DNA of 14,238 bases from Candidatus Dormiibacterota bacterium (GCA_003164475.1 PLTL01000385.1:1-14238), one strand, 5' to 3'. Counted from the first letter of the stretch, positions 7,524 to 13,875 are shown. The notes: generated by a model not told the origin, from the sequence alone. Translations and numbers: made by a program.

Positions 7524-7677
7524 GGCGTGGGTGAGCCGGTCCAGCAGGGCGGAGGCCGGGCGGGCGGCGGCGTTCAATAGGGAGTTCCACGCTCCGAAAT
7601 CCACGTTGGAGGTGATCACGAGCCCTGGAGGGGCGAGGCAGCTCGGACGCGATCTGCAGGATGCCGACTATCCGATC
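7524..7677 (-). pseudogene. Remnant of IS21-type helper ATPase gene (istB), C-terminal part
   Basis: On the minus strand, 7622-7524 reads LVITSNVDFGAWNSLL and then ALLDRLTHA. This is the typical IstB sensor/arginine-finger region (xxTSNxxFxxWxxxF, then xxxDRLxH). Just upstream, in another frame, 7677-7642 reads DRIVGILQIASE, which fits the preceding IstB helix. Walker A and B regions are missing and at least one frameshift is present, so it is a dead fragment. IstB assists the IS21 transposase IstA. The match is short, so confidence is moderate. Confidence 0.55.
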
Positions 7678-7701
7678 GGGGCCTGTTCGCCCGAGCCGAG
7701 G

Positions 7702-7902
7702 CTCCTTCGCTGGAAGCGCCACATCGCCGCCCGGCAGCAGGCCCACGTCAGACAGGGACCGACCGAGGCGGCCAAGAAATTGATCAAGCGGGTGAAGGGC
7801 GCTGCCTTAGGGTTCACCAGCTTCCGAAACTACCGCATCCGCTCACTGCTCCGGGTCGGCAAGCCCGGCTGGGACCTACTCGGTACGAGCAGGCCCCACT
7901 GA
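7702..7902 (+). pseudogene. Remnant of ISL3-type transposase, C-terminal 66 residues
   Basis: The plus strand reads LLRWKRHIAARQQAHV, then GPTEAAKKLIKRVKGAALGF, then FRNYRIRSLLRVGKPGWDLL and a stop. This is the characteristic end of ISL3-family (IS204/IS1001/IS1096-type) transposases, in which the Glu of GPTEA is probably the last DDE residue. The frame continues upstream to 7531, but that part is antisense to the istB remnant and does not look like transposase. The fragment therefore starts abruptly near 7700, where the older element was cut or replaced. No terminal inverted repeats are recognisable. The N-terminal zinc-finger/HTH and most of the catalytic domain are absent. Confidence 0.8.
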
Positions 7903-7937
7903 AAATCGAAGAGCCGGAAAAACTGGGCGGCGAAGGG

Positions 7938-8813
7938 TTAGAGTGCGACACCCAGACGGTCGACGAGACCGTTCAACTCCTCTTCGGAAAAGTAGTCGAT
8001 TACGATCCGGCCCCGGCCCTTGGACCCAGGCACGATTCTGACGCGGGTGCTGAGCCGCTCGGTCAACGCGCTTTCGACGGCGGCTAGCTGGACGTCAAGG
8101 CGGCCTGCTGTCGCAGCCCGCCGCCGCACCGGGGGCGCCTCCGCCTCGCTCACCAAACGCTCCGTGTCCCGAACCGAGAGGTTGTGGGCAAGGATCCGTT
8201 GCAGCATCTTTACCTGCTGTCCGGGGTCCGCCAGCGATAGGAGCGCCCTCCCATGGGCCGGTGAGATCTGGCCGCTCTGAATGGCCAGCTGAACCTGCGG
8301 GGCGGCCTGAAGGAGCCGCATGGTGTTGGCGACGGCCGAGCGGCTGCGACCAACGCGGTGTGCCACCTGTTCTTGGGTCATGTCGAAGACGTCGCAGAGG
8401 CGGGCGAAGGCGCGCGCCTCGTCGAGGGCGGAGATGTCGCTTCGTTGCAGGTTCTCGACGAGCGATAGTTCCAGCTTCTCTCGGTCGGGTCCCACTGGCC
8501 GGACCACCGCCGGTACCCGCGCCAGCCCGGCCATCTGGGCCGCCCTGAGGCGGCGCTCACCAGCTACCAACTGAAAGCGCTCTCCGCTGGTCTCCACGAC
8601 GAGCGGCTGCAGGACCCCGAAGGCGGCGATGGACTCGGACAGGGTCTGGAGGGGGCCCTCATCAAAGCTGGTTCGGGGCTGTTCCGGGTTGGGGTCGATC
8701 AGGGAGATGGGGACATCGCGGGGCCCTGGCCCTACCAGGGGCCCACTGAAGCCGGGGGCGCCGGTGGGGATGAGCTGCTCAAGGCCTCGCCCGAGGCCTC
8801 GCCTCTTGGTCAT
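7938..8813 (-). CDS. parB: Chromosome partitioning protein ParB (Spo0J type)
   Basis: ParB binds parS near the origin, loads as a CTP-dependent clamp and spreads, recruiting ParA and SMC. The 291 residues carry the N-terminal GLGRGLEQLI motif used to stimulate ParA. They then carry the CTP-binding motifs VAGERRLRAAQ (85-91 region) and VENLQRSDIS (119-127). The parS-reading HTH follows at about 146-170 (MTQEQVAHRVGRSRSAVANTMRLL), and a C-terminal dimerisation region ends GRGRIVIDYFSEEELNGLVDRL. The ATG overlaps the parA stop by 4 bp (ATGA), so it is translated with parA. A consensus parS lies upstream of parA, giving a complete ParABS set. Confidence 0.97.
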   Translation of the reverse strand: MTKRRGLGRGLEQLIPTGAPGFSGPLVGPGPRDVPISLIDPNPEQPRTSFDEGPLQTLSESIAAFGVLQPLVVETSGERFQLVAGERRLRAAQMAGLARVPAVVRPVGPDREKLELSLVENLQRSDISALDEARAFARLCDVFDMTQEQVAHRVGRSRSAVANTMRLLQAAPQVQLAIQSGQISPAHGRALLSLADPGQQVKMLQRILAHNLSVRDTERLVSEAEAPPVRRRAATAGRLDVQLAAVESALTERLSTRVRIVPGSKGRGRIVIDYFSEEELNGLVDRLGVAL

Positions 8814-9592
8814 GCGGCCACGGCGGCTGTGCGCAGGAGCAACTCCTCAGCCAGGGCTCGGTAGGCCGCCGCTCCACGCCCGGTGGGATCGTAGAGGGTG
8901 ATCGGCAGTCCGTGGCTGGGAGCCTCGCTGAGACGGACGGATCGCGGGATGACCGTGTTGAAGGCTTGGTCTCCAAATTGGCGGCGGACTTCGCTGACCA
9001 CCTGCGAACTGAGGATGGTTCTCGGGTCGAAGAGGGTCAGCACAATCCCGGCCAGCGATAGGCCTGGGTTCAGCGACTGCCTGACCAGTGACTGGGACTG
9101 GGTCAGGAGACTCAGCCCCTCCAGCGCGTAGTACTCGCACTGGAGAGGGACCAGCATCGAGTCCGCCGCGACCAGGCAGTTGACGGTGAGCAATCCCAGC
9201 GACGGGGGCGTGTCGAGCAGGACGTAGTCGTAGTTCTGCAGGCCGTCCAGCGCCAGCCTCAGCCGAGACTCGCGGAGGGGTAGCTCGGCGAGCTCCAGCT
9301 CGGAGCCGGCCAGGGAGACGTTGGAGGGAACCAGGGTCAATCCGGGAACGTCGTCGATCTTGCGGGCTAGCTCGGAAATGGGCTGGCCAAGAACGATGAC
9401 GTCATAGATGGAGCCGACGAGCTCTGACGGACGGACACCGAGCCCCGAGGTCGCGTTGGCTTGAGGGTCGCAGTCGACGAGGAGGACCTGGAGCCCCCGC
9501 TCAGCCAAGGCTGCACCCAGGTTGACCGCGGTCGTGGTCTTGCCCACGCCCCCCTTCTGGTTGCACACGGCGATGACCATGGGACGGGACAT
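8810..9592 (-). CDS. parA: Chromosome partitioning ATPase ParA (Soj type)
   Basis: ParA is a DNA-binding ATPase that moves ParB-parS complexes. It shows the deviant Walker A box NQKGGVGKTTTAVNLG (residues 11-26 from this start), VLLVDCDPQANAT (switch I) and YDYVLLDTPPSLG (Walker B). The C-terminal part reads IPRSVRLSEAPSHGLPI, the usual chromosomal ParA block. I chose ATG 9592 (260 residues) because TATACT lies 7 nt upstream and the protein then starts MSRPMVIAVCNQKGG. The frame is open to a GTG at 9634, but that extension (FHVKH) is simply the parS palindrome read as codons. ATG 9580 is a further option. Downstream parB overlaps by 4 bp. Confidence 0.96.
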   Translation of the reverse strand: MSRPMVIAVCNQKGGVGKTTTAVNLGAALAERGLQVLLVDCDPQANATSGLGVRPSELVGSIYDVIVLGQPISELARKIDDVPGLTLVPSNVSLAGSELELAELPLRESRLRLALDGLQNYDYVLLDTPPSLGLLTVNCLVAADSMLVPLQCEYYALEGLSLLTQSQSLVRQSLNPGLSLAGIVLTLFDPRTILSSQVVSEVRRQFGDQAFNTVIPRSVRLSEAPSHGLPITLYDPTGRGAAAYRALAEELLLRTAAVAA

Positions 9593-9599
9593 GAGCGGC

Positions 9600-9605
9600 A
9601 GTATA
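9600..9605 (-). promoter_or_regulatory. Probable -10 element of parAB (leaderless)
   Basis: TATACT on the minus strand is followed by GCCGCTC and ATG 9592, so the message would begin at or next to the start codon. A 17-nt spacer puts the -35 position at 9628-9623, on the CACGTG centre of parS. No canonical -35 sequence is present. Confidence 0.55.
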
Positions 9606-9617
9606 GGAGCGGGAGGA

Positions 9618-9633
9618 TGTTTCACGTGAAACA
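9618..9633. promoter_or_regulatory. parS: parS centromere site, perfect 16-bp palindrome
   Basis: TGTTTCACGTGAAACA matches the bacterial parS consensus at every base. It lies 26 nt upstream of the parA ATG and 11 nt past the stop of the S51 peptidase gene. It is the ParB loading site and marks origin-proximal DNA. Its overlap with the expected -35 position of the parAB promoter suggests ParB also controls its own operon (inference). I found no second copy in this window. Confidence 0.96.
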
Positions 9634-9644
9634 CCTTGACGTCT

Positions 9645-10394
9645 TCATGGCGACCAGCCGGACGACTGGCCCGGAATCAGCTCTCCCGCCCGGTACCGTC
9701 GGCGCCCCGCGCCATCGCGCACCTCGACGGTCCCGGCCCCAAACACCTTCCAGCCCTGGTCGGTACTCAGGATGGCCGTCCGCTCGGAGATGCCGATCAG
9801 GCGGTGGCCGGCCGGGACGCTGCGAATGATTGCCGGCGCTAAGAGTCGCATGAAGGTGGAGTCCCAGTGGACTCCGAACACCGTTCCGGGGCACAGGCCG
9901 AGGCCGCCACTGAACTGAAACCGCCCTCGAGCAGGCCCGGATCGCTCGGAACTTCCCGCCACCATGGCACCGGCGCTGCATCCTGCGTAGACCGACCCGG
10001 CGTGCAGAGCCTCCACGATCGCGGTCCAGAGGGGGGTCCGCTCGACGGAGCGAGCGAGGTACTGGGGGTTGCCGCCGGAGAAGAAGATCAGGCTGGCTCG
10101 GCGCGCAGCCTCCGCGTACTCCTCGACGGCCGCATCCTCACGGGTGCGCACCGGCAGCGCGCGGGCGTGCAGGCCCAGAGCCGCGTAGTGGTCCCGCCCC
10201 ATGCGGTTCCAGCGCGCGAAGACGGTCTCACCCTCCGGAGCGCTAGCGGTCGCGAGCACGACCACCGATCCATCTCCGCCGGCCCCCCTCAGGGCCTCGA
10301 GCTCGCCCTCGCCGACCCAGGGCAGGAACTCCCCGGAGCCCAGCAGCAGGCACCGGGGAGTTCCATATGACGCCTTCTCTCCCTCAGACTCCAT
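9645..10394 (-). CDS. Peptidase S51 / cyanophycinase-like hydrolase
   Basis: This is a class-I glutamine-amidotransferase-fold serine peptidase related to peptidase E and cyanophycinase. Diagnostic segments are RCLLLGSGEFLPW at the N-terminus, LIFFSGGNPQYLAR (102-115), the nucleophile elbow YAGCSAGAMVAG with Ser140, GVHWDSTFMRL with a candidate catalytic His176, and LIGISERTAI with Glu204. Family members cleave short acidic dipeptides or cyanophycin; which applies here is not clear, and no cyanophycin synthetase gene is visible. The 249-residue length is normal and there is no signal peptide. The start lies 21 nt after the SPFH stop, so it is probably in the nfeD-SPFH operon. Its stop is 11 nt before parS. 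Confidence 0.88.
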   Translation of the reverse strand: MESEGEKASYGTPRCLLLGSGEFLPWVGEGELEALRGAGGDGSVVVLATASAPEGETVFARWNRMGRDHYAALGLHARALPVRTREDAAVEEYAEAARRASLIFFSGGNPQYLARSVERTPLWTAIVEALHAGSVYAGCSAGAMVAGSSERSGPARGRFQFSGGLGLCPGTVFGVHWDSTFMRLLAPAIIRSVPAGHRLIGISERTAILSTDQGWKVFGAGTVEVRDGAGRRRYRAGELIPGQSSGWSP

Positions 10395-10415
10395 CTGCCC
10401 CGGTCGGGCGCCGGG

Positions 10416-11279
10416 TCATTCGCACTTGGGCCGCGGCGGCCTGGGGCGTTCAGCGGCGGTGACCTTGGCTTGGAGCTCGTCCAGTGGCTTGGCACTCTGT
10501 CCGTTGCGCTGGCCAGCCCTTGAATTGATCTCCATGAAGGGCTGAATCAGGTCGAGGGGCAGGGGGAAGACCACGACCGTGCTCTGCTCGGTGCCGATCT
10601 CAGTGAGGGTCTGCAGATAGCGCAGCTGGAGGGTGGCCGGCTCCCTGCCGATCACCTCCGCGGCGTCTGACAACTGTTGGGCCGCCTGGAATTCGCCCTC
10701 GGCCCGGATTATCTTGGCGCGCTTCTCGCGTTCCGCCTCCGCCTGCATGGCCATGGCGCGCTGCATCGACTGGGGCAGGTCGACGTCCTTGACCTCGACC
10801 GCGGTCACCTTCACCCCCCAAGGCTCGGTCTGCTCGTCGATCACCGTCTGCAGCTCGGCGTTGACCTTGTCTCGCTGGCTCAGCAGCTCATCCAGGGTGG
10901 ACTGTCCCAGGATCGAACGGAGGGTGGTCTGGGCGGCGGTCGAGATGCTGCCCAGGTAGTTGTTGACCTTGACATAGGCATCACGAGCATCGACGACCCG
11001 GAAGAACACCACCGCGGTGACGCGAACGGTGACGTTGTCCTTGGTGATGATGTCCTGCGCCGGCACCTGATGGACGTTGATTCGGAGGTCGATCTTGTAG
11101 AGGCGGTCGATGCCGAACGGGATGATCAAGCGCGGACCCGGCCCCTTGACGTCGATGAGGCGGCCCAAGCGGAAGACCACGCCCCGCTCGTACTCGTTGA
11201 TGACTCGGAAACCGGTGGCAAAGGTGGTTAGGAGAAGGATCACCACCACCACCACCAACAACAGAGCTGCGCTGCCCAC
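10416..11279 (-). CDS. SPFH-domain membrane protein (stomatin/slipin type)
   Basis: This is a stomatin-like scaffold of the SPFH/band-7 superfamily that forms membrane oligomers. One N-terminal membrane segment (about 4-20, Val/Leu-rich, from a GTG repeat) precedes the SPFH domain (about 24-190). That domain begins FRVINEYERGVVFRLGRL and contains GPGPRLIIPFGID and the slipin motif KDNVTVRVTAVVFFRV. A coiled-coil region (about 180-220) is rich in Ala/Glu (QAEAEREKRAKIIRAEGE). The C-terminus is basic and Pro-rich, ending PRPKCE. GTG 11279 has GGAGG 8 nt upstream. nfeD ends 13 nt upstream; the NfeD/slipin pair is a conserved operon in many bacteria and archaea. Confidence 0.95.
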   Translation of the reverse strand: MGSAALLLVVVVVILLLTTFATGFRVINEYERGVVFRLGRLIDVKGPGPRLIIPFGIDRLYKIDLRINVHQVPAQDIITKDNVTVRVTAVVFFRVVDARDAYVKVNNYLGSISTAAQTTLRSILGQSTLDELLSQRDKVNAELQTVIDEQTEPWGVKVTAVEVKDVDLPQSMQRAMAMQAEAEREKRAKIIRAEGEFQAAQQLSDAAEVIGREPATLQLRYLQTLTEIGTEQSTVVVFPLPLDLIQPFMEINSRAGQRNGQSAKPLDELQAKVTAAERPRPPRPKCE

Positions 11280-11292
11280 TGCCTCGTCCTCC

Positions 11293-12075
11293 TTACTTGC
11301 TAGGGGACCCGGCGACCGCTCCGGGTCCCGCGCTATTCCTGCCGACCGGCATTGGCCCCGGCAACGCCTCCACGATCAGGGTAAGCCCGTCTTGGGCTAG
11401 CACCACCACTTCGGTCCCGGCCTGCAGGGGCTCGCTGTCCCGGGACACCACTCGCCAAAGCTCGCCCTCCACCGAGGCGATGGCGGACGGAGCGCCACCC
11501 TCGCGCACCACCGCAGTCAGGCCCAGAAGCTCGTGGCTGTTCGGCCCGAACGGTAGGTGCCTGACCCGCAGCGCCCTTCGGCTCAGGGTCAACCAGATCA
11601 TCCCGCCCACGACCGGGACGCTGATCAGCACGACCAAGTTGACGCTGGTGGCGGCGGTGGACCCGTTGAACAGCAGCAGGCCGCCGGCGATCGCCGCTCC
11701 AACCCCGGCCAGGCTGAGGAAGCCATGAGTGTGGCCTGATGTGTCCACCGCCAAGAGGGCGGCCGCCGCACCGACCATCACCACACCCGCCAGGTTGACG
11801 GGCAGGTTAAGCAGTCCGACCGCCGCCAGCACTCCCGCCAGCACTCCCACGGAGCCGAACACGATCGACCCCGGATGGACTGCTTCCAGGCCCACCCCAA
11901 GCAGGGCGATCAGCAGCAGCACAAAGGCCACAGTCGGATTTGCCAGCACGGCCAGCATTCCAGAGTGATGGGTGGCCAGCGCGTGCACGGGGACCGCCGC
12001 CAGCACCGGCAGCTGGGTCACCAAGGAGCCGCAGACTGCAATCGAGGCCGCACCCGCGATCTGCCGGCGAGTCAT
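11293..12075 (-). CDS. nfeD: NfeD-family membrane protein without a protease domain
   Basis: NfeD proteins partner SPFH/stomatin proteins in membrane quality control. This 260-residue form begins with a signal-peptide-like segment (RRQIAGAASIAVCGSLVTQLPVLA, cleavage near 27). About four membrane segments follow (47-65, 70-90, 95-110, 118-136), then a fifth near 146-165. The block LANPTVAFVLLLIALLGVGLEAVHPG is the conserved first part of the membrane half of long NfeD. The C-terminal OB-fold (about 183-238) reads GLTAVVREGG, GELWRVVSRDSEPLQAGTEVVVL. The ClpP-class Ser-Lys protease domain usual in the long form (about 430 residues) is absent. The frame is open far upstream, but that part is antisense to femAB; ATG 12075 gives the sensible start. 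TATGAT lies 9 nt upstream. Confidence 0.88.
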   Translation of the reverse strand: MTRRQIAGAASIAVCGSLVTQLPVLAAVPVHALATHHSGMLAVLANPTVAFVLLLIALLGVGLEAVHPGSIVFGSVGVLAGVLAAVGLLNLPVNLAGVVMVGAAAALLAVDTSGHTHGFLSLAGVGAAIAGGLLLFNGSTAATSVNLVVLISVPVVGGMIWLTLSRRALRVRHLPFGPNSHELLGLTAVVREGGAPSAIASVEGELWRVVSRDSEPLQAGTEVVVLAQDGLTLIVEALPGPMPVGRNSAGPGAVAGSPSK

Positions 12076-12130
12076 GGCGCTTTGATCATACGCCGCCAAC
12101 TCGCGGAGTCTCGCTGGTGATCTCCGGGCG

Positions 12131-12136
12131 GATAAT
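12131..12136 (+). promoter_or_regulatory. Probable -10 element of the FemAB gene
   Basis: GATAAT is followed by CGCCGG and ATG 12143, the start of a 9-codon leader ORF whose stop overlaps the TTG start of the FemAB gene. The spacing matches the other leaderless promoters in the window. No clear -35 is visible. Confidence 0.45.
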
Positions 12137-12142
12137 CGCCGG

Positions 12143-12172
12143 ATGCCAAGCGAGGCGGCTTCACGGAGTTGA
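12143..12172 (+). CDS. Nine-codon leader ORF upstream of FemAB gene
   Basis: ATG 12143 opens MPSEAASRS and stops at TGA 12170-12172, which overlaps TTG 12169 in the TTGA geometry. The ATG is 6 nt from GATAAT. If real, ribosomes loading on a leaderless message would terminate on the FemAB start and re-initiate. The peptide shows no attenuator-like run of one amino acid. The ORF is short enough to be chance. Confidence 0.35.
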   Translation: MPSEAASRS

Positions 12173-13221
12173 AAGCCCAGGAGTCCGTCCCCACGCAGGT
12201 GGCTGCGGTCGAAGGGGACGGCCAGGCCAGGTGGGACAGCTACGTCGGCCAGCAGGAGCACGGGAATCTGCTGCAGTCCTGGGGTTGGGGGGAGCTGCGC
12301 CGCCGCTATGGGTGGAGCGTTCTGCGCCTGGCCGCCGTCAGGGGTCCGGAAGCCACCTGGGTCGGGGCGATCCAGGTGCTGCAGCAGAGGTTGGGCCCGG
12401 GCGGCTGGGGGTACGCGCCCCAGGGGCCGGTACTCTCGTCGCTCGGCGACGAGGCAGCCTGCCAGGCGCTGCTGCGAGCGGCGGTGTTGCAATTGCGACG
12501 CAACCGCATATTCCAGCTGAAGTGTGACCCGGAGTGGCCGGTGGCCTCGGTCCAGGCTCAGAGGCTGATCTCCAAATGTGGGCTGCGTCCGGCGCACTTC
12601 GACGTCCAGCATCGCCAGACGTGGCTGCTTGACCTCGAGGGCGGGATCGAGGCCGTCTCGGCTCGCATCCCGGCCACTACCAGGTACAGCGTCCGGGTCG
12701 CGCAGCGGAACCGGGTGGTGGTCAGCCAGGAGTACGGCCCCCGGGCGGTGGAGACCTTCTACGCGCTCCACATGGACACCGTGGGGCGCAAGAGGTTCAG
12801 CTCCCGGCCCCTCAGCTACTACCAGGCCGCCGCCCAGGAGCTCGGGGCGACCATCTTCATCGCCTCCCAGAGCGGCACGCCGCTGGCGGCCGGATTTACG
12901 GTCGCGTTCGGGAAACGGCTGGTGCACCTCTACGGCGGGACCAGCAACGCGGTGCCCAGCGCCCGTGCCAGCTATGCCCTGCAGTGGGCCATGATCCAGT
13001 GGGGGGTGGAACGAGGGTGCACGATCTATGACATGTGGGGGGTGCCGCGCCGGTTCGATCGCGCCAACCCCGACCACGGGTACGCCACCTTCAAGACCAA
13101 CTGGGGGGGGCGGCTGGGCAGCTACGGTGGGCTCATGATCGCGCCCCTGCTGGGCCCTCTTGATCCGGTCGTGCACGGAGTGGAGTCGTTCCTCCTGCGC
13201 CGTCGGCCACTGCTGCGCTGA
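12169..13221 (+). CDS. FemAB-type peptidoglycan bridge aminoacyltransferase
   Basis: FemAB/FemX-type enzymes add amino acids from aminoacyl-tRNA to the lysine or diamino acid of lipid II, making the cell-wall cross-bridge. The 350-residue protein has two GNAT-like folds. The N-terminal part includes NLLQSWGWGELRRRYGWS (33-50) and GYAPQGPVLS (81-90). The C-terminal part includes YALHMDTVGRKRF (198-210), LVHLYGGTSNAVPS (251-264) and the family ending IYDMWGVPRRFDR, GYATFKTNWGGRLGSYGG. No long coiled-coil arm is evident. TTG 12169 is the first possible start, since an in-frame stop lies at 12133. GTG 12199 is an alternative, with AGGAG upstream but at wide spacing. A G8 tract at 13103-13110 lies in the coding region. 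Substrate amino acid is unknown. Confidence 0.9.
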   Translation: MKAQESVPTQVAAVEGDGQARWDSYVGQQEHGNLLQSWGWGELRRRYGWSVLRLAAVRGPEATWVGAIQVLQQRLGPGGWGYAPQGPVLSSLGDEAACQALLRAAVLQLRRNRIFQLKCDPEWPVASVQAQRLISKCGLRPAHFDVQHRQTWLLDLEGGIEAVSARIPATTRYSVRVAQRNRVVVSQEYGPRAVETFYALHMDTVGRKRFSSRPLSYYQAAAQELGATIFIASQSGTPLAAGFTVAFGKRLVHLYGGTSNAVPSARASYALQWAMIQWGVERGCTIYDMWGVPRRFDRANPDHGYATFKTNWGGRLGSYGGLMIAPLLGPLDPVVHGVESFLLRRRPLLR

Positions 13222-13252
13222 GCGGACGCCCTGGGGTTACAGCGCCGACCCT

Positions 13253-13266
13253 GCGGGGCTCCCCGC
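13253..13266. other. GC-rich inverted repeat between FemAB and the SRPBCC/SH3 gene
   Basis: GCGGGGCTCCCCGC forms a short hairpin (GCGGG stem, GCTC loop). It lies 31 nt after the FemAB stop and over the -35 position of the next promoter. It has no T-run, so a Rho-independent terminator is unlikely; a weak pause or an operator is possible. Confidence 0.3.
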
Positions 13267-13275
13267 TTGCCCGCC

Positions 13276-13281
13276 TAGAAT
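13276..13281 (+). promoter_or_regulatory. Probable -10 element of the SRPBCC/SH3 gene (leaderless)
   Basis: TAGAAT is followed by CTGGGC and ATG 13288. There is no recognisable ribosome binding site in the 6-nt gap, so the start codon probably lies at the 5' end of the message. Confidence 0.55.
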
Positions 13282-13287
13282 CTGGGC

Positions 13288-13875
13288 ATGCTCTATCTGG
13301 GCCGCCACCGCAGGAATCGCTGGGTGGCCACAGTGTTCGCGCCGCCTCGCGAGGTGTTCGCGGTGGCCGAGCAGGTCATGGGCCTGCCGCCCTTCAGCTT
13401 CCGGATCGTCGACGACCACACGGCCGAGGTGGTGCAGGAGCTGGCCAACGGGCTCTTCGGCCAGTGGTCCAAGGTCAAGCGCCCCAAGACCAAAGTGCGG
13501 ATCGAGTGTCATCCGACCAGCCAGGGAACTGAGCTGACCATGGTCGCCGAGGGTCAGCGCAGTGCCACGATGAGAGCGGTCAACCTGCTGCGGATCCTGA
13601 CCAGGGGCGAGCGCGACGCCGCCACCGCGTACCGGTACCGGACCATCTCGCCGGGTCCCTGCACTGTGGTCCAGAGTTGGTCCGGAACCGGCTACCCGAT
13701 CTTCCTAGGCCCGGACCACCAGTCCCAGCGGGGCGCGGCGGTGCGGCCTGCGACCCCGCTCACTGCCCTGGAGCAGACCGGGCGGTGGGTCCGTGTCCGG
13801 GCCGGTAGCGCCGAGGATGGACAGGAGGGCTGGATCGAGGCCGATCAGCTGGTCTCGGACCCGACCCCTGCCTAG
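13288..13875 (+). CDS. Uncharacterised protein: SRPBCC-like domain plus SH3-like domain
   Basis: I do not recognise a named family. Residues about 11-115 look like an SRPBCC/START-type fold (VATVFAPPREVFAVAEQVMG, then strands ending TELTMVAEGQRS). Such domains hold hydrophobic ligands in a cavity. Residues about 125-190 look like a bacterial SH3 domain (TVVQSWSGTGYPIFLG, TPLTALEQTGRWVRVRAG, GWIEADQLV), a fold that often binds peptidoglycan or peptides. No signal peptide or membrane segment is seen, so extracellular wall binding is not supported. ATG 13288 follows TAGAAT by 6 nt. The stop is only 4 bp from the convergent zwf stop. The domain calls rest on pattern resemblance. Confidence 0.65.
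   Translation: MLYLGRHRRNRWVATVFAPPREVFAVAEQVMGLPPFSFRIVDDHTAEVVQELANGLFGQWSKVKRPKTKVRIECHPTSQGTELTMVAEGQRSATMRAVNLLRILTRGERDAATAYRYRTISPGPCTVVQSWSGTGYPIFLGPDHQSQRGAAVRPATPLTALEQTGRWVRVRAGSAEDGQEGWIEADQLVSDPTPA

Larger units (their letters stand above)
7468..7937. other. Degraded intergenic stretch between the hydrolase and parB
   Basis: Apart from the two transposase-gene fragments (istB-like at 7524-7677, ISL3-like at 7702-7902) I see no intact gene, tRNA or clear terminator here. The parB stop lies at 7938. The stretch reads as IS debris left after successive insertions and deletions. Confidence 0.6.

Noticed and set aside
7342..7746. 134-codon minus-strand frame over the IS remnants
   Set aside because: Only a short piece (7642-7677) resembles IstB; the rest overlaps the hydrolase end and is not a coherent protein.
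9593..9634. parA starting at GTG 9634
   Set aside because: The added residues FHVKHPPAPILPL are the parS palindrome and promoter read as codons; the ParA fold begins after ATG 9592.
9616..9829. Plus-strand frame beginning with the ATG at 9617-9619, apparently preceded by GGAGG
   Set aside because: The GGAGG abuts the ATG, the frame runs through parS and then antisense to the S51 gene, and the product has no recognisable domain.
12076..13176. Long N-terminal extension of nfeD (627 codons in total)
   Set aside because: The extra 367 codons are antisense to the FemAB gene. ATG 12075 gives a signal peptide and a normal NfeD membrane half.
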